From assembly GCA_033964015.1 (NCBI GenBank), contig CM066923.1:1178001-1242000 (forward strand): a stretch of 64,000 nucleotides of DNA. The letters are read 5' to 3'. Shown piece by piece: positions 20,936 to 33,235 of this stretch; positions within the stretch are counted from its first letter, which is position 1, and each line of letters begins with the position of its first letter. The notes under the pieces are model-generated. The model saw nothing but the letters and a program-made list of their open reading frames with translations, did not search any database and was not told the origin of the DNA. This DNA comes from Scolanthus callimorphus. Its lineage: Eukaryota > Cnidaria > Anthozoa > Actiniaria > Edwardsiidae. A program made the translations under genes and the position numbers.

Positions 20936-23900
20936 ATGCCTCGTAGAAAGAACGCGAGGCAAGTACAGGCTAGAGCGAAGCCCAAGTTACCAGAAGGCAG
21001 TCTTGACTCGTCTATGACTGTTGACGAAAAGAGACAGAAGTTGGAAACTTATCTCAAGGACTTCGATATCGAAGGTGTGCTTTATCAATTTGTTCTCTAA
21101 CCGAAGTTTTTCTAACCCTATTATCTCTACAGATCTTTGACTCTGGTCTTTTGTATGGTTGGGTAAAGTTTCTGTTGCCATTTACAATTCTATAAGCTAC
21201 TATTCCCTTTGGCTTTGCTTCCATAAAATATAAAATCATGTTGTTTTGCATTTTTATCCAGCTGAAGGAAGAATGCATAGGATGAAGGCCTTTTCGAACG
21301 CACTGATCAATAAAATAAAATCTGCGTTTAAAATGGAGATCTTAAAGTATCCATCGGTAAGTGATAATTATCATTTGTCTTATAAATCTTTACGTTAATG
21401 TAGGCCTTCTTGACTTGGTACCATGGAACTTACTGCCCACTGACTAGAATAGTGTCTGAGAAAACCCTGACTTTTGTGTGATAAACTCTAATATGCCACT
21501 GATATACAAAGTACTGTTTTGGGCTTCAAATATAAATATATATGAATATTATCATTCAATTTTAGTTGAGAATAATATTGTTTATTCTTTTTTCTTTTTC
21601 AGCATGTGCGGAATATGAAAATGAGTGACTTTTTAGGTTAGTACTATAATATGATCTTTATTATGTAAGGATGCTAGTTTTTGTTTGAAGATGAGCCAAA
21701 ACCAAACATTCTTTTTCAGAAATTCAATGCTCAGATTTCTTAAAATGTTGCAAGTCCAATAATAAAGTTGCATGTCCAAAAATAAGGAGACAGTAACAAA
21801 ATATTAAACATGATAACTTGGTAAAGCATAGTCAGCTGTCTGCCTTTGCACTATTAGTATTTGCAAATGTTTACCTCTGCGGTAGTTCAGTTGGAAGAGC
21901 GAGTGGTCATGGGTTTGAACCTCTGCTGAACGAACACTGAGGGTCTTGAAATAATGCAGTAAGCTGTCTTTGCTTCAACCTCTGCAGATAATTAGACCTT
22001 GGCTGCATCTTGGGTAAGGATGTAATGTGTGGTTCCAAAAAATATCCATACCCCCCCTCAACTGAAGGGTGTTGAAAAGTGACCCCCCCCCCCCCATCCC
22101 TCTGGAATTTCCAAAGAAAAATACAGTATTTATATGGAAAAGATCAGGTAAATTGACCATCCCCCCACCCCTAATAATTTCCGTAGGGGGGGTATGGATA
22201 ATTTCTGGAAACACACAATGCCATAGGTCCTGTCTCTCACATGCATTACACGAATCTAACCAGACCTAGAGGGATATTAAAGTTGTCACAATTACTAACA
22301 CACATTCATGTTTGTAAACTGCTTCAGGCAGTCCGGAACTCATGCACCTTTTTGTATTAGGATGTTACTGAAGGTCCTTTCTTTCTCATCACTTGAGTTT
22401 TTATCTTCTCTTTCATCAGGTCAAGGTGGCCAGGTCAATGATGCTGCTCTGAAAGAGGTAAAGAAAAGTGATATCATAATAGCCAAACATCACATCATAT
22501 GGTGCTCTAAGGCTCAGTCCCCAATATTGTCATCAGGATCATAAGCATCAGGCGTTATGTTTCTTATGACTTAGTGAGGATGCTTTGTCATAAGTGTTGT
22601 AGGGCGCTTAACATAATGACATAAGCACAAGGAAGTATCATCACTAAGTCATAAGAAATATAACACCTGATGCTTATGATTCTCATGACACTAGTGGGGA
22701 CCGAGCTTAACTACTGCTCGTAGGTTATTTTCATAAGAACATATCTTTTACATTTCCTCAACCTAATTATTTTTTTATTGCAGGCATCTAATGTTTTATC
22801 AGAGCTAGCAAATTCAGTTTTCCAGAATGTACCCAAGACTAGGTGAGCTTATAATGCCCTTGTATGTTGTGCTGTAGCTGTTTCAGCAACAGTTTACAAG
22901 TATATTCTTCCATGGATGTTCCATGGTTAGGCTATCTCATTGACTGTTATTAATTTCAGTGATAGAGTCCCTCTTACAGAAGTGGTCAACACAGACGTGA
23001 CACCAGGTATGAGTACTCTAACTGGCTGGCAAAAAAGTATGTTACATGAGGCATTTATTCTTGCAACTTGCAGCACAATGTTTGTTGTTATTATAGCAGT
23101 TGCAGCAAAAATGATGTATAACAATACCCTGACAATGCAACAAAATATACATAAAATATATATGCCTACCTACAATGGTGGACAAAAGTGTTGAGACACT
23201 TGCACCCATTACTCTTCAATTCTACTAAAACCCGAAATGGTTTAGTCCCCCTCCCCTCCCCCCACCCATTCAATGTTGGTCATGTGTGGCAAAAGCTGTG
23301 CCGGGGTCCGGAGCTCAACATTGAAAAGGGGAGGGGGTGAAAACAGGCTGGTTTACCGGGAGAGGTCTTTTGGACATAGCCGACCAATTTTACGTGTGTG
23401 TCTCAACGACTTTTGTCCACCATTGTCTGAAAACATAAATAGAAAAAGGGGTTGCTTTACGCCGTTGTCTCTCAGTAAAGAAATGTAATTTGTTAATGAA
23501 TCGTAAATAGAGGACCAGAGATAGCATTTCTGAAAAAAGAAATTCGTTTTAAATTCGAATTGACGTTGTTAAGGCTTAAACAATTCTCTCAGATTGGGAA
23601 CCCTGTGGTTTTTGCCAGTGACGACTAAGGGAATTGGAGCGTGCGTTCTGTCTCCGAACTAAGTGAATACAAATCATGGAATTGCTGCGTGAATGTTCAT
23701 CTGATTGAGGTAGCGAAGAGTCTGTAGGGAAGGCATTGCGTTGGTTTTATCTTGTAACGTATGGCCAAGCGGACATAAGTTTAAAAGGAGGGAAGATTTC
23801 GTAATGCGCCATGGAGAGTCGGTAAATCGGCAATTCGGTAAATCGGTAAATCGACCATTTCGGACACGAGTTTCTTAGGAACTATGCAATGTAGCTCATA

Positions 23901-25713
23901 GAGAAAGTAAACTTGAAGTAATCTAGTACTACTCTAGTGACTCGTGGTGAGCAAGAAAGAAATGCTTAGCTTTCAGTACGATAAACCACGATTAACCACG
24001 TAAACCCTGAATAAAAATAAAGATCTCTTTTCATTATAATTTTCGTGGTTTATCGTGGTTAACCGTGGTTTATCAATACTTTTTGGAATTCAGCGCCACC
24101 ATTTCGTGCTCGGTAGAAAGAGCTTCATGAGAAAGACGGCATTTCTTCTTTTCATGTTGATATATGTGTGTTTGGATTAAATATTAAGGGTTGTTTCTTA
24201 GCTCTGCGGGGCTCCCTGTGGATAACTTCACTGGGAGGGAGGGGTGGGGGACACATGACAAGCCGCATGCCGAATACGATCTAGGAGAAACACTTCTTCT
24301 TTTTAAATTTTCTGTATGTAAAATCAATTTCTACACTCATTACAATCAAAAAACATACAATAAATATGCAGGATACATAGTTAACATTCAATTCTTTTCC
24401 CCCTTTTTTCGACTATCAGATCTAAGGATCGGTTTCTAACTCAATCATTCTGTTTTAGTGTTCCAATTAATGCAGTTTTTCAACTGATATAAGCCCGATC
24501 TTGAATTTTTCAGTCTCAGACATATTTTCTGGGCCGAAATGTTTTGATCTATATGTGCATAGTAAATGTACGCAATGTTTAGCGGAGAAACAGGACAGTG
24601 AAACATCATCACGCTTGCTGACACAGCAGTGATATGAAAAAAGCCGCGAATGGCGCGCGCTCAGGTTGACCTTGATTTCTTAGTAATTTCTGACTGTGAC
24701 GTCACTAATTAAAAAATTACCTAGCAACGTTATCCTTGTTCCATACCTTACTTGGAAAAAATACATGGTCTAATACGTTAAATGTCCGATAGGAAAAAAA
24801 AGGCACCAAAGTAGTATAGCCTACTGTGTTTTTGCCTCAGACAATGGCGGACAAAAGTGTTGAGACACTTGCACCCATTACTCTTCAATTCTACTAAAAC
24901 CCGAAATGGTTTAGTCCCCCTCCCCTCCCCCCACCCATTCAATGTTGGTCATGTGTGGCAAAAGTTGTGCGGGGTCCGGAGCTCAACATTGAAAAGGGGA
25001 GGGGGTGAAAACAGGCTGGTTTACCGGGGAGAGGTCTTTTGGACATAGCCGACCAATTTTACGTGTGTGTCTCAACGACTTTTGTCCACCATTGTAGCTG
25101 CCTTCTCACAACACGTAATGAGAAATGTGCTAGCTATGAGGATGAAATCACTTGCCATGATGCACATACATGAGTATCTTTGTTACTAATACTTGCCTCT
25201 CAACATAAACAAACACCTATGGCGCAATTCAGCATGTTCTCATGTTTTCTCTGTAAACACTGCTTTTCTCTTGTTGGATTGTGCCACACAACAGTCATTT
25301 GAGTGCATGATTTGAAGTGCTCTAATTTTCTTAAATTTGTTCATTTCACAGCTCCTACAACAAAGCGAAAAAGAGGAAAAGTAACAGAGGTAAATTACAG
25401 ATCAATCATTCAATGAAAATGGGTGAATTCATTAAGGCTATTGTTGTTTGCTTTTTGCATTGTTTGTCAAATCACAGGAGGAGTCAGCGTCGACAGCTCG
25501 TCCTACCCGCTCAACAAGAAAGGTAAGTGGGTTTACATGTGACATTTTGTGGACTCAGTTGCTAATCTTACCATTTTTGTACCCTTTTCTTAGTTTAGTT
25601 TAGTTTAGTTTAGTTTAGTTTAGTTTAGTTTAGTTTAGTTTAGTTTAGTTTAGTTTAGTTTAGTTTAGTTTAGTTTAGTTTAGTTTAGTTTAGTTTAGTT
25701 TAGTTTAGTTTAG

Positions 25714-25744
<31 letters not shown>

Positions 25745-28700
25745 ACGATTTGTCACTCGAATAATATACAAAACAAGATACAAAATATAGATTTGAAAAG
25801 AAAAAAAAGAGAGATTAATCTAGACTAATTTGACAGTAGTTGTAAATTGAGATATATCCCTACATAAATCATATTTCAAGACAGCAAAACTAACTCCGTT
25901 CTCCCCAATGTTTGCACTGACATTGTATTTCAGCCTGTGTGTCATATTGGCTGCCCGATAGAAATCAACCCATTTTTTTTATTTTGGGCTTAAAATATGT
26001 CATTTTTGTGGTAATTGCAGAGAAAGGGAGTTCCCATGTCTCCATCTACGAGCGAGAAGCAGGCGAAAGCCAAGGCAGCAAAGACAGATGACCACGCCAT
26101 GCCCCCACCCATGTCTACTGGTCTTAGATCCATGTAAGCACTTATCTGAACCAGGAGCAACAAAACATGTTTGTGAACATGTTGTGCTTTACTGCACAAC
26201 AATCTTGTGCATTCCTTTTGGGTCGAAATGTAAGCAAAAACAAGTTTACTCCAAGAGGCAGTCTCAAGATCATCTACCCTGCTAGCAGAGCTTTCTATCT
26301 GTCAATCTTTTAACACTAAACGAAGTTAGTCACGTGTTGTGCGTTCGCGTAGTTGTTTTGGTTAAACACAACACGCGACAGCCAAACCGCGTAGGCTAAC
26401 AACAAATTATTGAGAGAGCGAAATATCAAGGAAAAGCCTCTTCTAGCAGGGTAAAGATCACTATGCCATCTCACGATGGCAGAAAATAATGAAACTCATC
26501 TAAAGTAATGTCCCTCTTGTGGCTACATTTTGCTCCTGCATGGATCAGTTCCGTCATAGAGACTTTTTTCCAGGAGACGTAACCAAACCAGGATGCAGAG
26601 TCAGTTTACTACTCCAGCAGTGAGCAAGCTTCCTGAGAACTACCAGACACCATTTGTTACACCAAAGTTCGATCCAAGGTATGGCAGGGCAATAAGGTTA
26701 ATTTCAGGAGATAATTGATAATAAACAAACCTAGATTTTGTAACTTTCTTCCACAGGCTACCCATGACTCCAGCTCTACTGCGTGAGGCAAAGGCCGGGG
26801 AGAGGTGAGACAAGTTTATGTACAGGAAAACTCAAAATCCTTTTCTTTGTTTGATTGGGGGACAAAATATCACATGGATTCAAAGCTCTACCATTTCTGT
26901 TAAACCTGCTTATCGGGTATCTACTTCATCGCTGAATGCCATATAGTCGTCTTCTAATAGAACGAGGCATAATCAAACAAAAGGACCATTCATATTCAAA
27001 TAAGGCGGCTATTGTGACATTCAGCGATGAAGCATATACCGCTTATCGGACGGCTTGCTTTGAAAGATACCAGGAGCGTAAGAGGTACCAAAAGGAATCA
27101 AAGCCACAGCATTTTGACCTATATATACATTGGCGAAAGTAATAGGGTAACAAAGAGATGGTTTTAGTTGCGCTAAGTCCCGCATATGACTCGCTTGATC
27201 CCGCAGCTCGAGGGAGGGGAGGCCGAGGATAAGATATCTATGGTGTGGGAGGGGAGGGGAGGGAAAAATGAATTATAAACATAGGGTGAGATTGTATATT
27301 TCGTCACAGTTATCCTGTTGCTCGTGGTTGAGTTTACGGAATGTGAATGAGCTATCAGGAGCGAGTGACAGCGCCGGCCCTTCCAATATCCCCATTGTGA
27401 CTTTTAAGTCATCAATGAGGATAAAAATCGCACTTAATAGAGACCGAAATGTGTGATGCACCCAACTTGTCCACCTGATGCCCATGAGAGGTTTGGGAAA
27501 GCTAAATCTCCCGTCAAAATGCATAATGTTTGCACCAATCATGGCTTTCTGACACCGATTAGTGCACGTTACAATTCTCTTGTTAATGCTGAATAAAATT
27601 TGTTTTCAGAATCATGAGTCTCAGTGGCTCTCCTCTTACTAATCGCGGAGCGTCTGACAGCGTAGAAGCATTCATCCCTGTGGGGGATGGTAAGGTAGGT
27701 AGAATTTAGACCTCTTGGGTGGTGGGACATTTGGGCATGCCATGGTAAGAGCGCATTTCAGATGACTGCAAGTCAATTCCTATTGGTCGTTCCTATTGGT
27801 TGAGATCTTTGGTCATTGTTTAGTCCGCCAATCAGAATGAGGAGAAAACCCTAACGCAGACTGTATCTTGTTTTCTTGGATGCTTGTTTTCTTGGAACTT
27901 CGTCTCCTGATTGGTTCGTTATTGAATTTGTTTCTGATTGGCTAAGGATATTTACTTTGCGTTTAGTTTTGACACTCATTTGAAAACCGCTCTATCGCTT
28001 AATATGAACGCTGTTTCATTTCTACGATTGACTTCTTGCCGCCCTCCATACTTTATGCAGACGTTTCAAGTATCGGCTATTGATAACATGAGCCCGCGAT
28101 CCGTTCCACAATTGGACGACACCGCACGGAAGAACATCGAAATGTTACAGGTAGGAACTAATTTTACTAAGCACCTAGTGCTAACGCGATCAAGCGCTGA
28201 AAAGTCGGAGACGTTCTGGAGACAAACACACAGAGTTTGTGTCCGATGGGTGTGACGTGTAGTTTTGTAACCATTAAAAGTCTATGCTAACGAAGTAACC
28301 GTGTGTCACTGTGAAAGTAGTGAACTCAATCCGTTTAAATCTCGCGGAATTTCAATTCATCCTTTGGTCTAAACTGATTTAAGTGTCATTAAGTAATAGA
28401 ACAGGAAACTAATTGTGTTATTTTTAAAGTTTCTTACCGTACTAGATCAACCAAGGAGGTTTTATTGTGAAAAAATAAAACAATAAAAGCTTCTTAGATC
28501 GACACAACAAACAAATCACAACATTGTCACACCCATCGGACACAAGTCATGAGAAGGCAATATCTACAGCTGCCTTCATATTTTCCCTCAATCACGCCAA
28601 CAAGACGTCCCATTTCCATGAGGGTTGTCCAATACACTGACGATTTTATGCAAGGCATTATATTAAACAATGGATTGTATTAGAGACTGATACAAAACAG

Positions 28701-28982
28701 CGAAGAGAACAACACTATGCGTAAATATTTAACCATTATCCTGGAAAATTGCGCAGAATATTGTCTGATACTTAGCCGACGAGGGACGCAGTCCCGATTT
28801 GGCTAAATCAGACGATATTCAGAATTATGAAATCGCAGTAACGACGCGAGAAAACAAAGAAAGAGAACAATGCCATGCGTAAATTTGATAATAATTTTTA
28901 TCATCACCGTTGTTTTTTTTTTGTTCAGATGCAACTTTCTCGACTGCTGAAGATCCCATCTCAGCTGGCAAATAACAAGTAA
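20936..28982 (+). CDS. CDCA8: Borealin, chromosomal passenger complex subunit, 14 exons
   Basis: Borealin joins INCENP, survivin and Aurora B in the chromosomal passenger complex at centromeres and the spindle midzone. Exons: 20936-21074, 21262-21356, 21603-21636, 22420-22457, 22784-22842, 22960-23006, 25352-25389, 25478-25522, 26021-26133, 26574-26678, 26757-26804, 27610-27694, 28061-28150, 28929-28982. All junctions are GT-AG and phases agree; total 990 nt, 329 aa (human 280). A basic N-terminus is followed by the helix that packs with survivin and INCENP (KLETYLKDFDIE...NKIKSAFKMEIL...). The middle is basic and Ser/Thr/Pro-rich (RPTRSTRKRKGVPMSPSTSE, TPFVTPKFDPRLPMTPALL), with possible CDK/Aurora sites. 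The C-terminal dimerisation domain has GSPLTNRGASDSVEAFIPVG and ends LKIPSQLANNK. Introns carry many MITEs. Expression is probably cell-cycle regulated. Confidence 0.95.
21876..21930 (+). repeat. tRNA-derived SINE fragment or truncated tRNA pseudogene
   Basis: GCGGTAGTTCAGTTGGAAGA resembles a polymerase III A box, and GGGTTTGAACC resembles a B box. They are too close together for an intact tRNA and no anticodon arm is recognisable. It lies in CDCA8 intron 3. Confidence 0.5.
22027..22216. mobile_element. C-rich inverted-repeat element in CDCA8 intron 3
   Basis: The ends TGTGGTTCCAAAAAATATCC and the complement of TGTGTTTCCAGAAATTATCC are inverted, followed by ATACCCCCCC on each arm. The interior has long C runs and CTCTGGAATTTC. 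Related sequence is at 19690-19850 and 29455-29535. Confidence 0.6.
22511..22707. mobile_element. Foldback MITE in CDCA8 intron 4
   Basis: The left arm has GGCTCAGTCCCC then ATCATAAGCATCAGGCGTTA and TTTCTTATGACTTAGTGA. The right arm is its near complement, ending GGGGACCGAGC. No clear target duplication. Confidence 0.75.
23173..25094. mobile_element. Composite element: two direct 253-bp copies around 1.4 kb, TA outside
   Basis: Copies at 23173-23425 and 24842-25094 are about 98% alike and lie in the same orientation. Each has inverted ends (CAATGGTGGACAAAAG / CTTTTGTCCACCATTG; the second copy has GGCGG). TA flanks only the outer borders (23171-23172 and 25095-25096); the inner borders are TCTGA and TCAGA. 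The 1,416-bp interior holds inverted AAACCACG / CGTGGTTT motifs but no gene. It lies within CDCA8 intron 6. Confidence 0.75.
25592..25741. repeat. TTTAG pentanucleotide microsatellite, about 30 units
   Basis: A nearly pure 5-bp repeat of about 150 bp in CDCA8 intron 8 (25523-26020). Confidence 0.95.
26277..26451. mobile_element. 175-bp MITE with TA duplication in CDCA8 intron 9
   Basis: The ends CCCTGCTAGCAGAG and CTCTTCTAGCAGGG are inverted, flanked by TA at 26275-26276 and 26452-26453. Related end sequences appear at about 34092-34145 and 39076-39090. Confidence 0.8.
26905..27050. repeat. Inverted-repeat element in CDCA8 intron 11
   Basis: CTTCATCGCTGAATG at about 26924 pairs with CATTCAGCGATGAAG near 27018, with further partial pairing outward. 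The open frame across it is not supported as a gene. Confidence 0.6.
27748..27992. mobile_element. GAGCGGTTTTCA-family MITE, copy 1, CDCA8 intron 12
   Basis: The right end is GAAAACCGCTC followed by TA. The left end is a diverged GAGCGCATTTCAGATGACTG. TTGGTT and ATTGGCT motifs repeat inside. A better-preserved relative is at 38262-38513. Confidence 0.65.
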
Positions 28983-29317
28983 AAACTACCATAGTAAACG
29001 ACCTCTCACGCTGGGAGATAAGTGAAAACGCGACTTTCTTGATCATCTTAGCACATGAAGCGTAGAAGAAATGCATTTTCTTCTATTATTTTCTTATATT
29101 CATTTATATTCTGCAATTTATCGTGTAATTTTTAAAGTCCCTAATTGATAAGAATTACCTAAGCCTCCACCAAGGAACCCATATTGTGCCAACTCCTTGG
29201 GGCTTGTGACTTTCATACATGGTTTTTGTTAAAGCTTTGGACATGTTGGATCATTCAAACCATGTATGCTTTCAATGACCAAATATCGCGTTAGAATAAC
29301 TAGGGGAGATTACTTTT

Positions 29318-29323
29318 AATAAA
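29318..29323 (+). terminator. Candidate poly(A) signal AATAAA for CDCA8
   Basis: It lies 336 bp after the borealin stop codon. Support is positional only. Confidence 0.35.
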
Positions 29324-29454
29324 TAATACTGTATAGATATTAGCACTAACACCATGTATGCAATTTATTGAAATGAGGCACACAATCTTCTATTGTTAGT
29401 GCACTTTCTTGTATGTTGCAATGGCTGATTGCATTTTTAAACCGCACCGGGAGG

Positions 29455-29535
29455 GTTGAGGGCCTCCCTTAAAAAGACCCCCCCCCCCTCCTCTGGAATT
29501 TCTACTCGTGAATCTTGGAATTTCCAATGAAGCGC
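29455..29535. repeat. G/C-rich repeat, CTCTGGAATTTC family
   Basis: GGGAGGGTTGAGGGCC, then a long C run and CTCCTCTGGAATTTCTACTC. Blocks are shared with 19690-19850 and 22027-22216. Confidence 0.45.
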
Positions 29536-30913
29536 CAGTACACCCATCATCAACATTTTCTCAGCGTTCCTCCCTTCCGCGCCCAGCCTGTCCCCTCCCT
29601 CCCCCGGCCTCCTGGATGGGGTTTCATAAGAGCTGGAACAGGACACTAAGGGTGTCTCCTTCTCCTTATGTCTCGACCTGTACCCTCTTTTACTATGTTC
29701 ATAGTGATTTTCTAGTGATTTTAGTTCCAAGTTCGATAATGCTATTATATGGCGTCTATGTAAAAAGATATCGATCAGTGACAAGAAAAAAGGCCGAAAA
29801 CATTATTTGAACTTTTAATCCAATTTTAACCCCGAATCGTAAATAGAGCCTTGTATGTTCCCATCCATTAATCAAATAATCTTTTAACCATGGGAAATGC
29901 TGGCTGTGTTTTAAGTTATCCAACACTGAATACCTTTGTGTTGACCTCGCCATGTTCAATCTCTTTTTAATATTGCTATCAAATTTGATGACCGCGTCCA
30001 CGTTATATTTGGCCTTTTTGCTGCCGTATATGGTCAGCAATTAAGACTTTCTCGCTGTAGGCGACTTGCAATTATTTGTTTTCAATTTTTCTGTTATCAG
30101 TTCGACCTCAATTTAATTAAAAATCTTTAATTAACACTTGTTTGATTGGGAAGTTTTTGCAAGAATCATTTCTTGTTGACAAATAATGGCTGAAAAGTAT
30201 TCCTGCTTTTGAAGATGGAATTATAACAATGCTAATTTTAAACTTGTTACAGATGCAGCAACGGATTTGTCGCAAATGCAGCACGTTGGTCGTTTGTTTG
30301 TGATGCTCTGTCAAAGTTCACCATCCCTTTTTGGCGATGCAGTAAGGTTATTGCTTCAATTGCAGCACGCGTGAATTACCTAGGGTGTTTGGCATTCCCA
30401 AGTAATTAAATTTCAATATTTCCGTTTTGTGCAGTGTTTTGTTTTCCAAGACCTTTTAGTTTTAATTTCTTTCAAAATAAACAGATAATTTTCCTTTAAA
30501 TAAACACAGGAATCAAGTAATGTTTCATTGAGACGCAGACAAATGTTTGACTTTCAAAATTAAGGCGTATAAGCATCCACTCCGAGGACTCGAATTTGAC
30601 ACACTTCTTATTTCTGGTGGTTTTGAATTATTTCTCTTGACCCCTTAGTTGTGATCGCCTATTTTATTTGCCCATGCGCAGAAGATCAACTTGCCGGCAG
30701 TAATAATCGCAGGCGCGTCATTGTTTAGTTGTCGCGCGAGGCCTGCGCGGCCTCTGAACATTTAAGAACTGTTGTCGAACGTGAAGGAAAGCGTATTATA
30801 AGCTATCGAGCCGAAGGTGGTGATTCATTTCTAAGTTCTGACTTTCCCGAAACATCACTCGACTGCTCAAGTACAAGACACGCGGATTTTTACTGAAAAT
30901 TCTAAAGGAGTTC

Positions 30914-31856
30914 ATGGTTATCACACAAGGTAAATGATACACTTAACTTTTAGATAAAAGATATGTATTTTTTTGGTCTTTGACACGATATGGTGATTTG
31001 AAGTTATAAAGTTCTTGCTTATTTTTGGAGCGAAGGGAAGCAAATTCATTTTTTTGTTTGCAGCAACGGGTGATCCAATTTTCAAAATGTAAAAGATCTT
31101 TTGTATCCCTAAGCTTCTTAATTTACTTCTTTTGTTAATGACAAAAAGTGGGGTTTTTGATATCCGGAATCGAAGGAATAATCTAAGGGATGTCTGTTAA
31201 AGTCGTTATAACAACATGATTTTCCCTGAAAATTAGAGGTACATCTGCATCTAATGATTATGCTGATGCGTTTCGCAGAGGACTACAGGCACCGAAAAGT
31301 GGAGTGTAGGTTTTTCAAAAGCTAAAATGTTATGCGGTAATTTACCGTGAAGCGAAACACCACAAGTATAATTGCTAATGATGACGGCATTTCAAGTGCT
31401 TTCATATAATGATGTAATTTATGGCAAATAAATAGAATATTTATTGTCCATGGTTTAAAAAACACCAGCATATACGTATCTCTTTTCCTGTGGGCATTCT
31501 ACATTGACAAGCTTGGATCAGTAGGTGTTCTGCGATTGTCGATTGTTTTCTAATATTTAATGACAAAATTTTAATTTGCTTACAGGAGCCAAAACAACAA
31601 ACAAATGAGCCCTAAATTAGGGTTTGATTTGAGAATAATAACTCGGACACAATGCACTTTTTCTAGTACTTTGCGTGCTAAATGCGTGTTTGCGAGCACC
31701 TAGATATCAAGTTCATGTATATTTGGATGTTTTGGGGATATGTTTTGGCAAAAAGACATACTTTTTAATTAGTGTTGGTGTCTAATAGCTCCACTACGGA
31801 AGCAGATGTGGAAGATCCCTCAAATCCGGTGCCTATCGCTACTGGGCCCGCGAATG
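30914..31856 (+). CDS. Possible first two coding exons of an unrecognised gene
   Basis: Exon 1 would start at the ATG at 30914 and end at 30929 (MVITQ plus one base, CACACAAG before GTAAAT). Exon 2 would be 31773-31856 after TTTTTAATTAG, reading LVSNSSTTEADVEDPSNPVP on to PANG before GTAATG. Phases match (one base carried in, one out). The peptide is acidic and Ser/Thr/Pro-rich, and I do not recognise it. A CpG-rich stretch 150-190 bp upstream could be its promoter. No later exon was found with confidence before the GPCR at 44570. It could be a gene with long introns, or chance. Confidence 0.3.
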
Positions 31857-32027
31857 GTAATGACATACTCAATTTTATGATTCTTATGACTATATTTCTT
31901 ATGACTAAAAGTCGCCACAAAAAACGGGTTTATGGGTCTTCAGAACATCGACACTTGCGCGGGTTAGTCGTCTTCTTTCTCGCTTTTACGGATTACCCAA
32001 AGAAGGATTCAGAGAAACAGTAGCTAT

Positions 32028-32389
32028 ACCGGGGGAGGGGGGGAGGTAGAATGGTGACCGACGGAAAGCCCGAATTCTTAAAAAATACCTTGTCAGAAAA
32101 ACTTCCCACCCTAAAAATACTCCGGTCTTACTAGTAAAATACCCTAAAATACCAAAATGTATTGACAATTAAATTTTATTCTGGCCTTTGATATTCATCA
32201 AATGCATCCGGTTCAGCGTACCGTTTTATATAGTTCAATGAGAACCCCTAAAAAATTCCAGATTTTCTTTAGCGTACCGCTTTCGTTTCGTTCAAGGAAC
32301 CCCTAAAAAATACTAGATCAACGATTTAACCCCCAAAAATCGACCGTCATGCCTGTCATCTGCATATATATTAAATACCCCCCTCTCGG
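32028..32389. mobile_element. G-rich-end MITE with 8-bp target duplication
   Basis: The left end ACCGGGGGAGGGGGG and right end CCCCCCTCTCGG are roughly inverted. GTAGCTAT flanks both sides (32020-32027 and 32390-32397). The interior repeats AAAAAATAC and ACCCTAAAA blocks, as in 13240-13641. Confidence 0.8.
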
Positions 32390-33112
32390 GTAGCTATGCT
32401 TTATTGGAAATTCTAAAGGTTTGCGAACTTCTAAATTCGGGAAATTTATATCCCTTTATTCACATAGCAGTTGTTTCTTTGCTTATTCCGAAACAGTGCC
32501 CGAACGAGTTGATGTTACGTGGCGCGGTTTTTTCTGACCAATCAGCGTACGCTGTGAGAAATATAGCAATTCCATGTAAAAAAATCACCATGAACTAAAC
32601 TAAAAGTAATTAGATTGATATATTTTTGTCCTCTTAGTCACTGACCTTTTTCCATATTCTTATACTCCAAAGCTAATCGGGACTGTTTACATTAATTTCA
32701 TTCGTCCCGAACCTGAAATACAGATTATGAATAGCATCTGATAAAGCGATTCCCGCGCGCTAATGACCCATAGAGAAAGGGAACGCTCTTGGGAAAGGAT
32801 TCCACGCATTTTCTGTGATTCGTGAAATCTTATCAATAGTCAATCTGTTTTCTGGAATGATAGCCGACCATTATCAAAGGAATAATTCCTTTTTGCCTAA
32901 TACCACCGAAATGTTTTCGAGATTACGTAAACCTCAGTTGTTCTTTTCTTTGATTCGGTGTATGGCTTCCTCTGCGGTTGATTTCGGAACCTTTTATTTG
33001 TATAGGTTTACTTTAAACCACGCAGAATATCGCTAATCTATATAACCAACGGAAAAGGACAAAGGGCCCTAATATTGGGGTTTCGGCCTGTCAGGACAAA
33101 TGCCAATCAGGG

Positions 33113-33235
33113 GCGTAGCCAGGGGGGCCGCCCCCCCCCTTTTCCCATACATTTACTGTCTTTGCTGGAGAAAATTTGAGCATTTTCGTCCCATGTTTTC
33201 ACTATCCGCCCCCCCCCCCCCTCCCTTCAGAAATT
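33113..33235. repeat. Dispersed G/C-rich repeat, GGGGCGTAGCCAGGGGGGCC family, copy 2
   Basis: It has the same block order as 3066-3195: GGGGCGTAGCCAGGGGGGCC, CCATACATTTACTGT, TTTCGTCCCATGTTTTCA, then a C run. Confidence 0.7.

Larger units (their letters stand above)
28983..30913. other. 3' flank of CDCA8 and upstream region of a possible gene
   Basis: This contains an AATAAA at 29318-29323 that could end CDCA8, a G/C-rich repeat at about 29455-29535, and a CpG-rich stretch near 30725-30760 that could be a promoter for the exon ending at 30929. No protein family was recognised in the open frames here. Confidence 0.45.

Noticed and set aside
21876..21930. Functional tRNA gene
   Set aside because: A- and B-box-like blocks are too close and no anticodon stem can be drawn. 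It is annotated as a SINE fragment instead.
23173..25094. LTR retrotransposon
   Set aside because: The direct repeats have their own inverted ends, the outer duplication is TA, and the interior lacks gag/pol, a primer-binding site and a polypurine tract.
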